From NCBI RefSeq assembly GCF_005887635.2, contig NZ_CP040818.1:1176001-1240000 (forward strand): a stretch of DNA of 64,000 bases. Direction: 5' to 3'. The DNA is from Paroceanicella profunda (GTDB taxonomy: Bacteria; Pseudomonadota; Alphaproteobacteria; Rhodobacterales; Rhodobacteraceae). Below are positions 45,914-55,273 of the stretch, piece by piece. The notes beneath the pieces were generated by a model. The model saw only the letters and a program-made list of their open reading frames with translations. It did not search any database and had not been told where the DNA came from. Positions within the stretch are counted from its first letter, which is position 1; each line of letters starts with the position of its first letter. The translations under genes and the position numbers were made by a program.

Positions 45914-48100
45914 ATGCTCTACGACAGCCCCGCAACCGACACCCCCATCGAGCGGCTCCGCGTCGTCGGCCAGCCGCACCCGCGCATCGACGGCGCGCTG
46001 AAGACCACCGGCACCGCGCCCTACGCCTATGAGCGGCATGACGTGGCCGAGGGACAGGTCTACGGGTGGCCCGTGGTGGCCGGCATCCCGAAGGGCCGCA
46101 TCCTGGGCATCGACACCCTCGCCGCCCGCGGGGCGCCCGGCGTGCTCGGCATCGTCACCGCGCCGGAGGTGGGCCCGCACGAGAACGGCCCGATGAACAC
46201 CGCGCTGCTGTTCGGCGGCGACCGGGTGCAGCACTACCACCAGGCCATCGCCGTGGTGATCGCGGAGACCTTCGAGCAGGCCCGCGCCGCGGCCGCCCTC
46301 GTCTCGGTGGACTATGCCCCCGAGGCGGGCCGCTTCGACCTGCACGCCGCCGCCGCCGCGCATGAGCCGGGCGACCCGGACATGAGCCACGGCGATTTCG
46401 AGAGCGCCTTCGCCGAAGCCCCGGTCACCATCGACCAGCGTTATTCCACTCCCGGCGAATACCACGCCGCGATGGAGCCGCATGCCACCATCGCCGCCTG
46501 GGAGGGCGACAGGCTCACGGTCTGGACCTCGAACCAGATGATCGCCTGGGCGCGGCGCGACCTGGCCACCGTGCTGGGCATCCCGCAGGAGAACATCCGC
46601 GTGGACAGCCCCTACATCGGTGGCGGTTTCGGCGGAAAGCTGTTCGTGCGCTCGGACGTGGTGATGGCCGCGCATGCCGCGCGGCGCGTCGGCCGCCCGG
46701 TGAAGGTGATGCTGCCGCGGCCCTTCATCACCAACAACGGCACCCACCGCGCCGCCACCCTGCAGCACATCCGCATCGGCGCGGGAACGGATGGCCGGAT
46801 CACCGCGCTCTCCCACGAGAGCACCTCCGGCAACCTGCCCGGCGGCAGCCCGGAGACCGCGACCGCGCAGAGCGAGATGTTCTACGCCGGCGCCAACCGT
46901 ATGACCCGGGTCAACCTCGTGGAGCTGGACCTGCCGGAGGGCAACGCCATGCGCGCGCCCGGCGAGACCCCGGGCCTGATGGCCCTCGAGATCGCGATGG
47001 ACGAGATGGCCGAGGCACTGAAGATGGACCCGGTCGCCTTCCGCGCCCTCAACGACACCCAGGTGAACCCGGCAAACCCGGACCGCCGCTTCTCCCGGCG
47101 CAACTTCGTGGACTGCCTGGAGCGCGGCGCCGCGGCCTTCGGCTGGTCGGCGCGCAACCCGGTTCCGGGGCAGCGCCGCGAGGGGGACTGGCTGATCGGC
47201 CACGGCATGGCCGGGGCGTTCCGCGGCTCGCCGGCCCTGGCCTCCGGCGCGCGCGTGCGGCTGCAGCCGGACGGGAGGGTGATCGTCGAGAGCGACATGA
47301 CGGACATCGGCACCGGCTCCTACACCATCATGGCCCAGACCGCGGCGGAGATGATGGGGCTCGAACTCGGGCAGATCGAGATGCGCCTGGGCGACAGCGA
47401 CTATCCGGTGGCCGCAGGGTCCGGCGGGCAGTTCGGCGCCTCCTGCTCCACCGCCGGCGTCTATGCCGCCTGCGTGAAGCTGCGTGAGGCGGTGGCGAAG
47501 GCCCTCGGCCTGAACCAGGCGGAGATCGATTTCTCTGACGGCATGGTCCGCTCCGGCGCCCGCGCGATCCCGCTGGCCGAGGCGGCCGCGGGCGGGGAGA
47601 TCGTGGTCGAGGACACGATCGAGTTCGGCGACTTCCGCAGTGCCGCGGAGCTGGACACTTTCGGGGCGCATTTCGTCGAGGTGGGGGTGAATGTCGCCAC
47701 CGGCGAAACCCGGGTGCGGCGGATGCTGGCGGTCTGCGACTCTGGCCGCATCCTCAACCCGATCACCGCCCGCAGCCAGGTGATCGGCGCGATGACCATG
47801 GGCGTGGGCGCCGCGCTCTCCGAGGAACTGGCGGTGGACACGGCGCGCGGCTTCTTCGTGAACCACGACCTCGCGAGCTACGAGGTGCCGGTGCATTCCG
47901 ACATCCCGTCGCAGGAGGTGATCTTCATCGAGGACACCGACGCCAATTCCTCGCCGCTGAAGGCAAAGGGCATCGGCGAACTGGGCCTGTGCGGTGTGGG
48001 CGCGGCCATCTCCAACGCGGTCTACAACGCCACCGGCGTGCGCGTGCGGGACTACCCGCTCACCCTCGACAAGCTGCTGGCCGGCTTGCCGGAGATCTGA
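45914..48100 (+). CDS. paoC: Aldehyde oxidoreductase, molybdenum cofactor-binding subunit (PaoC/YagR-like)
   Basis: Catalytic subunit, 728 residues, binding molybdopterin cytosine dinucleotide in the known family. It oxidises aromatic or other aldehydes to acids. Cofactor blocks are SPYIGGGFGGKLFVR (near residue 235), a GQFGASCSTAG block near 500, and the catalytic glutamate in KAKGIGELGLCG near residue 690. It completes the three-subunit operon. No PaoD-type maturation chaperone follows, so it must be encoded elsewhere. The MDR dehydrogenase gene is convergent. Confidence 0.92.
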   Translation: MLYDSPATDTPIERLRVVGQPHPRIDGALKTTGTAPYAYERHDVAEGQVYGWPVVAGIPKGRILGIDTLAARGAPGVLGIVTAPEVGPHENGPMNTALLFGGDRVQHYHQAIAVVIAETFEQARAAAALVSVDYAPEAGRFDLHAAAAAHEPGDPDMSHGDFESAFAEAPVTIDQRYSTPGEYHAAMEPHATIAAWEGDRLTVWTSNQMIAWARRDLATVLGIPQENIRVDSPYIGGGFGGKLFVRSDVVMAAHAARRVGRPVKVMLPRPFITNNGTHRAATLQHIRIGAGTDGRITALSHESTSGNLPGGSPETATAQSEMFYAGANRMTRVNLVELDLPEGNAMRAPGETPGLMALEIAMDEMAEALKMDPVAFRALNDTQVNPANPDRRFSRRNFVDCLERGAAAFGWSARNPVPGQRREGDWLIGHGMAGAFRGSPALASGARVRLQPDGRVIVESDMTDIGTGSYTIMAQTAAEMMGLELGQIEMRLGDSDYPVAAGSGGQFGASCSTAGVYAACVKLREAVAKALGLNQAEIDFSDGMVRSGARAIPLAEAAAGGEIVVEDTIEFGDFRSAAELDTFGAHFVEVGVNVATGETRVRRMLAVCDSGRILNPITARSQVIGAMTMGVGAALSEELAVDTARGFFVNHDLASYEVPVHSDIPSQEVIFIEDTDANSSPLKAKGIGELGLCGVGAAISNAVYNATGVRVRDYPLTLDKLLAGLPEI

Positions 48101-48449
48101 TCCGCCCGGCGCCACCGACCGGGCGCTTCCCCTCGCGGGACGCGCCCGGTTCCTCCGCCGCCCAGCGAACCGCCCGCCCCGCGGCGCGCGGCTCCGTGCG
48201 ACGGCCTTGCGAGAAGTCCGCCCGTTGCCGCCAGCCCTGCGGAAGGAGCGCCCCAAACCCCCGGCGCCAGGACGCCGAGCGGGCATTGCCGGTCAGAGAT
48301 TTTCCGAAACACCGCCCGTTTCAGCAATGCCTGGGGAGAGATGCCCGTGTGCCTGCCCCCCCTCTGCGCGAGCCAAGGCACAGGACAGTCCCTGGAACCG
48401 GATCTTCCCCCGACAGAGCGTGGCGCCGGGGGCACGCCCGTGCGGCTGC
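48101..48449. other. Intergenic region between convergent genes
   Basis: A 349-base gap between paoC and the MDR dehydrogenase gene. It holds GAAAC-N7-GTTTC at 48306-48322, a weak hairpin. No gene is seen. Confidence 0.5.
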
Positions 48450-49457
48450 CTAGACGCTCACCACGATCTTCCCGAAATGGCTGCCGGCGGCCTGCCATTC
48501 GAAGGCCTCGCGCAGCTCGTCCAGCGGGAACTCCCGGTCGATCACCGGCCGTAGCCCGGTGGCATCGAGCGCCGCGACGAATTCCGTCTGGTGGCGCCGG
48601 CTGCCGACGATGAGCCCCTGGAGCCGCTGCTGGCGGGCCATCAGCGCGCTGGTCGGCACCTCGCCACTGCGCCCGGTCAGCACGCCGATCAGCGAGATAT
48701 GCCCCCCGATCCGCGCCGCGGCGATCGACTGCTCCAGCGTCGCCGGGCCGCCGACCTCGATCACGTGGTCCACGCCGCGCCCGCCGGTCAGCGCGCGCAC
48801 CTCCGCGCCCCAGTCCGGCGTGGTGCGATAGTTGATCACCGCCTCCGCCCCCAGCGCCCGGACCCGCTCCAGCTTCGCGTCGGAGGAGGATGTGGCGATC
48901 ACCCGCGCGCCCATCGCCTTCGCGATCTGCAGCGCATAGATCGACACACCGCCGGTGCCCAGCACCAGCACCGTCTCACCCGCCTTCAGCCCGCCGTTCA
49001 CCACGAGAGCGCGCCAGGCGGTGAGCCCGGCAGTGGTGATGGTCGCCGCCTCGGCATGCGACCAACCTTTCGGGCTGAGGGTGAAGGCGGTGGCCGGCAG
49101 GGTGACCCATTCGCGGGCAAAACCGTCGATCCCGTCACCGGGCGTGCCGGAGAAATCCCCCGGCATGTCCGGGCCCTCCAGCCACTGCGGAAAGAAGCCT
49201 GACACCACGTGATCCCCGGGCGCGAACCCCTCGACCCCGGCGCCCACACTGTCGACGACCCCGGCGCCATCCGCCAGCGGAATGCGGCCGTCCGCCACCC
49301 AGTCCGGGCGGCTGGCCACGATGAGATCATGAAAATTGAGCGAGCTTGCGCGGATGCGCACGCGGATCTCGCCGGGGCCGGGCGGCGGCGTCTCCGGTGC
49401 GTCGACCATCACCAGGTTGTCCAGCCCGCCGGGGGCAGCGATCTGCATCTGTCTCAT
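48450..49457 (-). CDS. Zinc-independent MDR dehydrogenase (quinone oxidoreductase-like)
   Basis: Medium-chain dehydrogenase/reductase of 335 residues that reduces or oxidises a carbonyl or enone with NAD(P)H. The GroES-like N-terminal part contains SSLNFHDLIVASRPDW and DGAGVVDSVGAGVEGFAPGDHV; the usual zinc ligands (GHE motif, structural cysteines) are absent. The Rossmann motif is VLVLGTGGVSIYALQIAKAMG near residue 165-185. I chose the ATG at 49457, with GAAGGA about 6 bases upstream; the open frame runs on into non-coding DNA. A plausible promoter lies 76-104 bases upstream. Confidence 0.92.
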   Translation of the reverse strand: MRQMQIAAPGGLDNLVMVDAPETPPPGPGEIRVRIRASSLNFHDLIVASRPDWVADGRIPLADGAGVVDSVGAGVEGFAPGDHVVSGFFPQWLEGPDMPGDFSGTPGDGIDGFAREWVTLPATAFTLSPKGWSHAEAATITTAGLTAWRALVVNGGLKAGETVLVLGTGGVSIYALQIAKAMGARVIATSSSDAKLERVRALGAEAVINYRTTPDWGAEVRALTGGRGVDHVIEVGGPATLEQSIAAARIGGHISLIGVLTGRSGEVPTSALMARQQRLQGLIVGSRRHQTEFVAALDATGLRPVIDREFPLDELREAFEWQAAGSHFGKIVVSV

Positions 49458-49532
49458 CTTGGGTCCTTCGCAGTGGTCGGATTGGCCCGGGCGGGGACCG
49501 AGAGGCGACCCGCCGGAGAATTGCGAGAACCC

Positions 49533-49561
49533 AGTATCGCAGCCCCGGCCGGCGTTTACAA
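49533..49561 (-). promoter_or_regulatory. Sigma-70-like promoter for the MDR dehydrogenase gene
   Basis: On the minus strand, TTGTAA (49561-49556) and GATACT (49538-49533) are separated by exactly 17 bases, a fair match to the -35 and -10 elements. The -35 box overlaps a small palindrome GTTT-ACA-AAAC at 49554-49564, a possible operator. The transcript would have a leader of about 70 bases. Confidence 0.45.
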
Positions 49562-49820
49562 AACTTCCCGGGCCGGGATGTCCCGTTCGTGAGGCGCGAG
49601 TGCCCCTTCCACTGGCCCGATCGACCTCCGGCCGCAGCGCCCTGGCACCACGAACTCCGTGCCAGCCCCACCCGGCGCAGCCGCCGCCAATCGCCCGCAA
49701 TCCCGCCCCGGCCACGGTGCGAACGGCACGCCACACCCGGCGAACCGGCCCGCGCGGAGCACCAACGCCATCGTGGGCCGTCTCACCGAGTGAGCGGCCC
49801 ACGCCGGCGGGGAGCGCGCG

Positions 49821-51302
49821 TCACACCTTTGTGCCGTTGAGCAGCAGCACACCGGCGTTCGACACCGTCAGCCGGTGCTTGGTTCCGTTGGACGCGGTGA
49901 GCACGATGGCCGATCCCGCCGTGGCCATCTCGAAATCCGACAGCACATTGAACGGCTCCAGCGCCGCCGGGTCCGTCACCGCGGCCACCACGGTGCCGTT
50001 CGAATTCACGTTGGAATGCACCACGTTGTCGAGCCCGCTCATCACGTTCACGCCGATGCCCGTGGTGTCGAAGCAATTGCCCACCACGATGTTGCGGCGC
50101 CCGCCGTCGATCACCACGCAGCTTCCGGAATCCGCATCGATGTAGGACCCCACGATCATGTTCTCGGTGGGAATGTAGGCATTCTCGTTGATGATGCGGA
50201 TCGCGATGCCGTTGCACTCGGTCAGGTTGGCGCCGATGATGAAGTTCTGCCGGGCACCGTCCATCACCAGGTGCGGAAACGGAATCTCCTGCGGCGGATA
50301 ACCGTGGATCTTGCCGTAAAGCGCGCATTTCCGCGTGCCGGGCCCCCAGTACATCGCGGTATGCCGCGAGCTCTCGATCTGGAAGGTCTTGGGCATGTAG
50401 ATGTTGTTGCAGGCCGAATTGGCCACTGCGGAGGCGAAGTAGTAGTTGAAGACAATCGCCGGTTTCTGGAAGGCCGGCTTCACCTGCGTGCCGTTGCTGC
50501 CGCTGTTTGCGCCCAGCCCGTCATCGCCGCAGCGGGTGCAGGAGAGGTCGAACTCGCTGTCCCACCATTCCAGCGCCCGCACCACGTATCCCCGGCAGTT
50601 GAAAACGTTGATCCGCTTCAGGTGCACCTTGCCGGCGCAGACGATGGAGAACACGTCGATGGTGGACTCTCCGTCGCCCTCGATGCTGAGGTTCTCGATG
50701 TTGAAGAACTTCGCATGCGGTTGGTTGTAGGCCGAGGTGTCGCCGACGATCTTGATCAGGAAATCCCCGGGTGCGGCAGTCACCTTGATCTTGGTCCGCT
50801 CGATACCGTCCCCGACCAGGTTGAGGCTGCAATTCGTGCCGTCGCGCTGCACGTCATAGTCGATGATCGTGCCGCTCACGCGGTACACGCCGCCCTGCGG
50901 GCGCAGCGGCACGTTGTTCTTCATCGCCCAGTCATGGGCGGCGCGCAGGGCCACGGTGTCATCGCTGGAATCGCTGGCGGTGGCCCCCCAGTGCTCGTAG
51001 GTCGCCGTGCCGTCGGGCGACCATTTCCGCCCGTCGAGCGTGGTGAGCGCGGTACCGCCCGAATCCAGCTTGTAGTGCAGCCCCCCCACGCTGATGTGCT
51101 CCGCGCCCGCGGGCACCGCCGTGGTCTGGGCCAGCGCCCGGGTGCTGAACCCGTAGCGCACGGGGGCGAGCAGGTCGCCCGGCGTGGTGTAGCCGCTGCT
51201 GCCGCCCGGGCCGTCCGAGGCGTCGGACACATCGAGAATGTAGAGCCTGTCCGTGGCCTCGGGCTGGCTCACGTGATTGGCGATCTGGGAAAGCGTGGTC
51301 AT
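49821..51302 (-). CDS. Phage/GTA-type spike protein with pectate-lyase-like beta-helix
   Basis: A 493-residue protein whose centre is a right-handed beta-helix (pectate-lyase superfamily), as in tailspikes that bind or cut polysaccharide. It opens with a virion-attachment-like head (LYILDVSDASDGPGGSSGYTTPGDLL), then AHDWAMKNNVPLRPQGGVYRVSG at about 130-150 marks the start of the helix, with short repeated coils after it (FNIENLSIEGDG, NVFNCRG, NENAYIPTENMIVGSYIDADSG). The end (ASNGTKHRLTVSNAGVLLLNG) is a typical phage fibre tip. It overlaps the fibre gene upstream by 4 bases. GC is visibly lower than in the neighbouring genes. Confidence 0.8.
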   Translation of the reverse strand: MTTLSQIANHVSQPEATDRLYILDVSDASDGPGGSSGYTTPGDLLAPVRYGFSTRALAQTTAVPAGAEHISVGGLHYKLDSGGTALTTLDGRKWSPDGTATYEHWGATASDSSDDTVALRAAHDWAMKNNVPLRPQGGVYRVSGTIIDYDVQRDGTNCSLNLVGDGIERTKIKVTAAPGDFLIKIVGDTSAYNQPHAKFFNIENLSIEGDGESTIDVFSIVCAGKVHLKRINVFNCRGYVVRALEWWDSEFDLSCTRCGDDGLGANSGSNGTQVKPAFQKPAIVFNYYFASAVANSACNNIYMPKTFQIESSRHTAMYWGPGTRKCALYGKIHGYPPQEIPFPHLVMDGARQNFIIGANLTECNGIAIRIINENAYIPTENMIVGSYIDADSGSCVVIDGGRRNIVVGNCFDTTGIGVNVMSGLDNVVHSNVNSNGTVVAAVTDPAALEPFNVLSDFEMATAGSAIVLTASNGTKHRLTVSNAGVLLLNGTKV

Positions 51303-52846
51303 GAGCGGGTCTCCAGTGTGAGGGCCAGTCCGGATTCGGTCTGCAGGAAACTGCCGTTCGGCAGGGTCAGCCCCTCGAAGGCGGAGGGGTAGCCGTAGAT
51401 GCGCCGGGGCATCACGACATCGGAAGGCCAGTAGCTGCCGGTCACCACCACGCCGAACTGCGTCCGGCGGGTGCTGTCGGTATCAATCGTGGTGATGTCG
51501 TGGATGCCCGGGTCGAGCACGTCGAGGGAGATCGTCTCCGTGGCGCGCATGCCGGCAGTGGCCCCGGAGCGGACGTAGGTGCCTGCCGCCGTTCCGGCCT
51601 CCTCCACCTGGGCACCCCAGATGTAGACAGCCTCTCCGCTGGTGAAGGAGGATGCCCCCCCGAGGCAGGCGCGCAACGCGGTCTCGCCGTCGGGCACCAC
51701 CTTCGACACCTCGAACCTCTGCCAGCTCGTGGTGACGGTGAGCAGGTTTCCGGCGAAGAGCGTGCCGTCCGCCGTCCGCAGGCGGATGTGGAGATCCACC
51801 GTCCCGGACGGGCAGCGGAGCCACAGCGAGAACCTGTACTCCACCCCGGCGATGCAGGGCATCTGCCGATACAGCTCCCCGTTGGCACCGGTGGATTCCA
51901 GCAGTTCCGCCGTGATCGTGCCGTCCGGCGCCGCAACGGCATTCGCCGTCACGGTGATCTTGTTGGTGTAGAGCCCGGCGTCGGTGAAATCCTCCGACTG
52001 CAGGAAGATGTTTGTGGACGGTGGCTCGATGAGCAGCCCGAGCGGCGCGCCGGCCGCAGTGTGCTGCAGACGCGGCTCATTCGGCCCCGCGAAGGCGATC
52101 AGCCCGCCTGCATCGGTGTAGGAGGCCTCCGAGGCCCGGGTGAAGGCGTGCAGGTCGTCGAAATCCGCCGAAGGAATGCCGATGGCGGAATAGCTCCCCG
52201 TCTCGTAATCGGCCGAGAAGGCGGGCGTTGCGATGCGCACGATCCAGCTCCGGTCGGCAAAGCCGCCGGTGTTGCTGGCGCGCACGGTGATGGTCGTGTC
52301 GCCGGAGGGGCCGGTCGCCGTGCCGGTGATCGCCCCGGAGGCGGAAAGCGACAGCCCGGCCGGCAACGCCGCCGAACCCGGCGCAAGCGCATAGCTCAGC
52401 CCCGCGCCGGTGAACCCCGACACGACGGACTGCGTGAGCCCCGGATCGTCGATCCGGAACGCGATGACCGGCGTGCCGCCAAGCGCCACCGGGGGCACGT
52501 GCACCACCGTGAGCGCGCCCGAATATTGCGACACCCGCCCGCCGCCGGTGGTCGCGGTCACCCGCAATCGCACGGCGCCCAGCAGGTGGCTGTCGGTGAG
52601 CAGCAGCGGCTCGACCACGGCCCCGGTGCCGTTCTGCGCCGGGATATCCGCAGCGTTCAACTGCCAGGACCAGAACAGGTTCTGGTCGGTGATGTTGTCC
52701 CAGCTGCCCGTGGTGCCGGTGAGCGAGGCGCCGACCTGCGGAGTGCCCGCGATGGTCGGCGCGCTCGTGTTCACCGGCGGCAGCGGCGGCTCGCGGTTGC
52801 CGTAGATCACGGCAAGCGCGAGAGGGTCGAGACCGATCGAGATCAT
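51299..52846 (-). CDS. Head-spike fibre protein with Ig-like and carbohydrate-binding-like domains
   Basis: A 515-residue protein. The N-terminal 20 residues (SIGLDPLALAVIYG) resemble a virion anchor. Then comes an Ig-like domain (APTIAGTPQVGASLTGTTGSW), a putative-Ig repeat (ALPAGLSLSASGAITGTAT, about 165-210), and a jelly-roll, carbohydrate-binding-like module (LGLLIEPPSTNIFLQSEDFT to YIWGAQVEEAG, about 275-430), a module I know from phage and GTA head-spike fibres. It follows the spike base gene by 3 bases and overlaps the beta-helix gene by 4. It probably binds cell-surface polysaccharide. Confidence 0.8.
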   Translation of the reverse strand: MISIGLDPLALAVIYGNREPPLPPVNTSAPTIAGTPQVGASLTGTTGSWDNITDQNLFWSWQLNAADIPAQNGTGAVVEPLLLTDSHLLGAVRLRVTATTGGGRVSQYSGALTVVHVPPVALGGTPVIAFRIDDPGLTQSVVSGFTGAGLSYALAPGSAALPAGLSLSASGAITGTATGPSGDTTITVRASNTGGFADRSWIVRIATPAFSADYETGSYSAIGIPSADFDDLHAFTRASEASYTDAGGLIAFAGPNEPRLQHTAAGAPLGLLIEPPSTNIFLQSEDFTDAGLYTNKITVTANAVAAPDGTITAELLESTGANGELYRQMPCIAGVEYRFSLWLRCPSGTVDLHIRLRTADGTLFAGNLLTVTTSWQRFEVSKVVPDGETALRACLGGASSFTSGEAVYIWGAQVEEAGTAAGTYVRSGATAGMRATETISLDVLDPGIHDITTIDTDSTRRTQFGVVVTGSYWPSDVVMPRRIYGYPSAFEGLTLPNGSFLQTESGLALTLETRS

Positions 52847-52849
52847 GTC

Positions 52850-53110
52850 TTACCAGACAGCGATGATTTCGGCGGCGGTGGTCCCGGTGGCATGAACGCG
52901 CGAGACACGCGCCGGCAGATACCCCACCGGGTGGTTGCGGAACGTCACCACGGTTCCGCCGAGGGTGGTCACCTTGATGTCCCCGGTCACGCCGATGTAG
53001 AGCGCGCGCGAGGCATAGGGCAGGTCCAGCGAGTCGCTCGTGATCACCGCTTCGGCAAATCCGAAGGGCGAGGTGAGGCTCGAGGTCTGGTTCGCGAAAA
53101 TGTCCTTCAC
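52850..53110 (-). CDS. GTA/phage head-spike base protein (Rcc01079/GhsA-like)
   Basis: An 86-residue protein. The block SRALYIGVTGDIKVTTLGG, followed by TVVTFRNHPVGYLPARVSRVHATGTTAAEIIAVW (ends only cited here), is the pattern of the small spike base protein of gene transfer agents and siphophages, named after Rcc01079 (GhsA) of Rhodobacter capsulatus, where it seats capsid spikes that bind capsule. I chose the GTG at 53110 because AAGGAG lies 8 bases upstream; an ATG further back would add 20 residues without a ribosome site. First gene of the cassette. Confidence 0.75.
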   Translation of the reverse strand: MKDIFANQTSSLTSPFGFAEAVITSDSLDLPYASRALYIGVTGDIKVTTLGGTVVTFRNHPVGYLPARVSRVHATGTTAAEIIAVW

Positions 53111-53223
53111 AACAATCTCCTTCCAGGAATGCCGGCGGGAACGCAGCCGGTCGTCCGGAAGGTGATACACGAGGCGCAGGGGGCGTTGCGCGGCCCCGGG
53201 GCGGAGCGCCTCGCTGGCCGGGC

Positions 53224-53946
53224 TCAGCCCTTCAGCAGGGCCACCGCCTCGGCAAGGTCGATCTTCCCGTCATAGAGCGCCCGCCCGGAGATCGCCCCGT
53301 CAAGCGGCGCGCCGCAGGCCTTCAGCGCCCGCAGGTCATCGAGCGAGGACACCCCGCCGGAGGCGATCACCGGGATGCGTACCGCCTGCGCCAGCGCCGC
53401 GGTGGCGCCCACGTTCGGCCCCCCCATCGCGCCGTCGCGGTCGATGTCGGTGTAGATGATCGCGGCAACGCCGGCGTCCTCGAACTGCCGGGCGAGATCG
53501 ACGGCCAGCGTGTCCGTGGTCTCCGCCCAGCCCTGCACGGCCACCAGCCCGTCGCGCGCGTCGATGCCCACCGCCACCTGGCCCGGAAAGGCCTTCGCCG
53601 CCTGCTTCACCAGCGCCGGGTCGCGCACCGCCACGGTGCCGAGGATCACCCGGGCCAGCCCCTTGTCCAGCCAGCGCTCGATGGTCGCCATGTCGCGGAT
53701 GCCGCCGCCGAGCTGCGCGGGCACGCGGCAGCGCGCGAGGATGCCCTCCACTGCCGCGGCATTCACGGGCTCGCCGGCGAAAGCGCCATTGAGGTCAACC
53801 AGATGCAGCCACTCGCAGCCCGCGTCCTCGAACAGCTTCGCCTGCGCCGCGGGGTCGTCGCTGAACACGGTGGCCTGGTCCATCTCGCCCTTGTAGAGGC
53901 GCACGCACTGGCCGTCCTTCAGGTCGATCGCGGGGTAGAGGATCAT
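53224..53946 (-). CDS. hisA: HisA, ProFAR isomerase
   Basis: Isomerises ProFAR to PRFAR in histidine synthesis. It is a 240-residue (beta/alpha)8 barrel with the N-terminal catalytic Asp in [18 protein letters not shown], the phosphate-binding QLGGGIRDM and [12 protein letters not shown], and the second acid in [13 protein letters not shown] chose the ATG at 53946 because it gives the standard N-terminus. In related genomes hisA sits close to hisH and is followed by hisF; here hisF does not follow and hisH is 3.6 kb away. Confidence 0.96.
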   Translation of the reverse strand: MILYPAIDLKDGQCVRLYKGEMDQATVFSDDPAAQAKLFEDAGCEWLHLVDLNGAFAGEPVNAAAVEGILARCRVPAQLGGGIRDMATIERWLDKGLARVILGTVAVRDPALVKQAAKAFPGQVAVGIDARDGLVAVQGWAETTDTLAVDLARQFEDAGVAAIIYTDIDRDGAMGGPNVGATAALAQAVRIPVIASGGVSSLDDLRALKACGAPLDGAISGRALYDGKIDLAEAVALLKG

Positions 53947-54021
53947 GGCGGGGCTCCCGTGAGATTGCGCCACAGCCCATAGCGGTTTCGCCGCGGGAAT
54001 GCAAAGCCGCGGCGGGCGCCC

Positions 54022-55146
54022 TCAGCCCAGCACGGGCTGGCGGCCGCCGTTGTCGCCGAAGGCCTCCTCGCGCCAGTAGCCGAGCTTCTCCATCACCGGC
54101 AGGTCGTTGAAGCAGAACAGGCAGGCATCCTCGGTGTCGGACGCATTCGCATGCTCGTGCCAGGCCCAGGAGGGCACGCAGAAGATGTCGTGCTCCTTCC
54201 AGTCGAAGCGCTTGCCGTTGATGATGGAATGCCCCGAACCCTTCGCGCAGTGATAGAGGAAGCTGCCGGTGTGCCGGTGCGCCCGCGTGCGCTCTCCGGG
54301 GCGCAGCATCTGCATGCTCGCCCCGATGGTCTGCATCACGTGGCCGCCGGTGGCCGGGTTCACGAATGTCATCATGATCCCGTCGAACTCCGACCCGTCG
54401 GAGACCTTCGCATGGCGCTGTAGCGCCTCGTAGGTGGCCTCCCACTCGTATTTCAGCAGCGGCGAGTAGCCCTTGTTCCAGGTATGCCCGGAGGGCACCA
54501 GCCCCGGCGCCGCCCAGACCCCGGAGGAATCGTCCACCGGGTAGGTCACCGCCTGGGCCAGGTCCTCGTGCACCGCGTAGGAATTCGCCTCCATCGCGTT
54601 GGTGAGCGGGATGTCCAGCCCGTCCTGCCAGATGCAGTCCGTGCCCTCCTCGGCCACCGCGTGCTCATGCCAGGTGCCGTTGGGGGTGAGCACGAAATCA
54701 TTCGGGCCCAGCGTCATCTTGTGGCCGTCCACCACCGTGTAGGCGCCCTCACCCTCGATGATGAAGCGCAGCGCCGAGGCGGTGTGGATATGCGCGGAGG
54801 CCCGCTCCCCCGCCCGCATCACCTGCAGTCCGGAGTAGAGCCAGCCCACCGCCGCCACCACGTCGCGCCGGCCGGGGTTGCTGAGGTAGATCACCCGGCG
54901 CCCCGCCTGCTCCGGCGTCACCAGATCGAGCGATTTCAGCACCTTGTCGCGCAGCGCCTCGTAGCGCCACAGAACGGGCACGGAGGCCGACACCGGCTCC
55001 CAGGGCTCGATCTTGTTCGCCACGGTCCAGAGCGCGCCGGCCTCCGCCCCGGCCAGTTCCTCGTAATAGGCGCGCAGCTCCGGCGTGGTCTCCACGTTGG
55101 CGCGGCCCGCCACGTTCTCGCGATGGCTGTCGTAATCGGTGTCCAT
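54022..55146 (-). CDS. Gentisate 1,2-dioxygenase
   Basis: Fe(II) dioxygenase that opens the ring of gentisate (2,5-dihydroxybenzoate) to maleylpyruvate. It is a bicupin of 374 residues. The first cupin has AHIHTASALRFIIEGEGAYTVVDG (core AHIHT near residue 120) with the partner histidine in NGTWHEHA; the second has RAHRHTGSFLYH and PSWAWHEHAN. I chose the ATG at 55146, with GGAGG 8-10 bases upstream. A perfect AT-rich palindrome lies 67 bases upstream, shared with the FAH-family hydrolase gene, so the GntR protein between them probably controls it. Confidence 0.93.
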   Translation of the reverse strand: MDTDYDSHRENVAGRANVETTPELRAYYEELAGAEAGALWTVANKIEPWEPVSASVPVLWRYEALRDKVLKSLDLVTPEQAGRRVIYLSNPGRRDVVAAVGWLYSGLQVMRAGERASAHIHTASALRFIIEGEGAYTVVDGHKMTLGPNDFVLTPNGTWHEHAVAEEGTDCIWQDGLDIPLTNAMEANSYAVHEDLAQAVTYPVDDSSGVWAAPGLVPSGHTWNKGYSPLLKYEWEATYEALQRHAKVSDGSEFDGIMMTFVNPATGGHVMQTIGASMQMLRPGERTRAHRHTGSFLYHCAKGSGHSIINGKRFDWKEHDIFCVPSWAWHEHANASDTEDACLFCFNDLPVMEKLGYWREEAFGDNGGRQPVLG

Positions 55147-55212
55147 GCCCTGTCCTCCGGTCGCATAGTCCCTCACCATCAGGGTGCGTCACGGCGGATC
55201 ACCAGTCAACGG

Positions 55213-55224
55213 ATTTTATAAAAT
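55213..55224. promoter_or_regulatory. Probable GntR operator upstream of gentisate dioxygenase
   Basis: ATTTTATAAAAT is a perfect 12-bp palindrome in otherwise GC-rich DNA. The identical sequence lies upstream of the FAH-family gene at 56996-57007. Its AT-rich centre may overlap the -10 element of one of the divergent promoters. Confidence 0.75.
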
Positions 55225-55273
55225 ATCTCTGCAGCTTCCGGACATGCCGGCATTGCTTTATCCGGGGTGCGGC

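Noticed and set aside
49821..53110. Remnant of an ordinary prophage
   Set aside because: No integrase, att repeats, capsid, terminase, tail-tube or lysis genes are found within the window, and all three spike genes appear intact and coupled. A degraded prophage remains possible but is the weaker reading.
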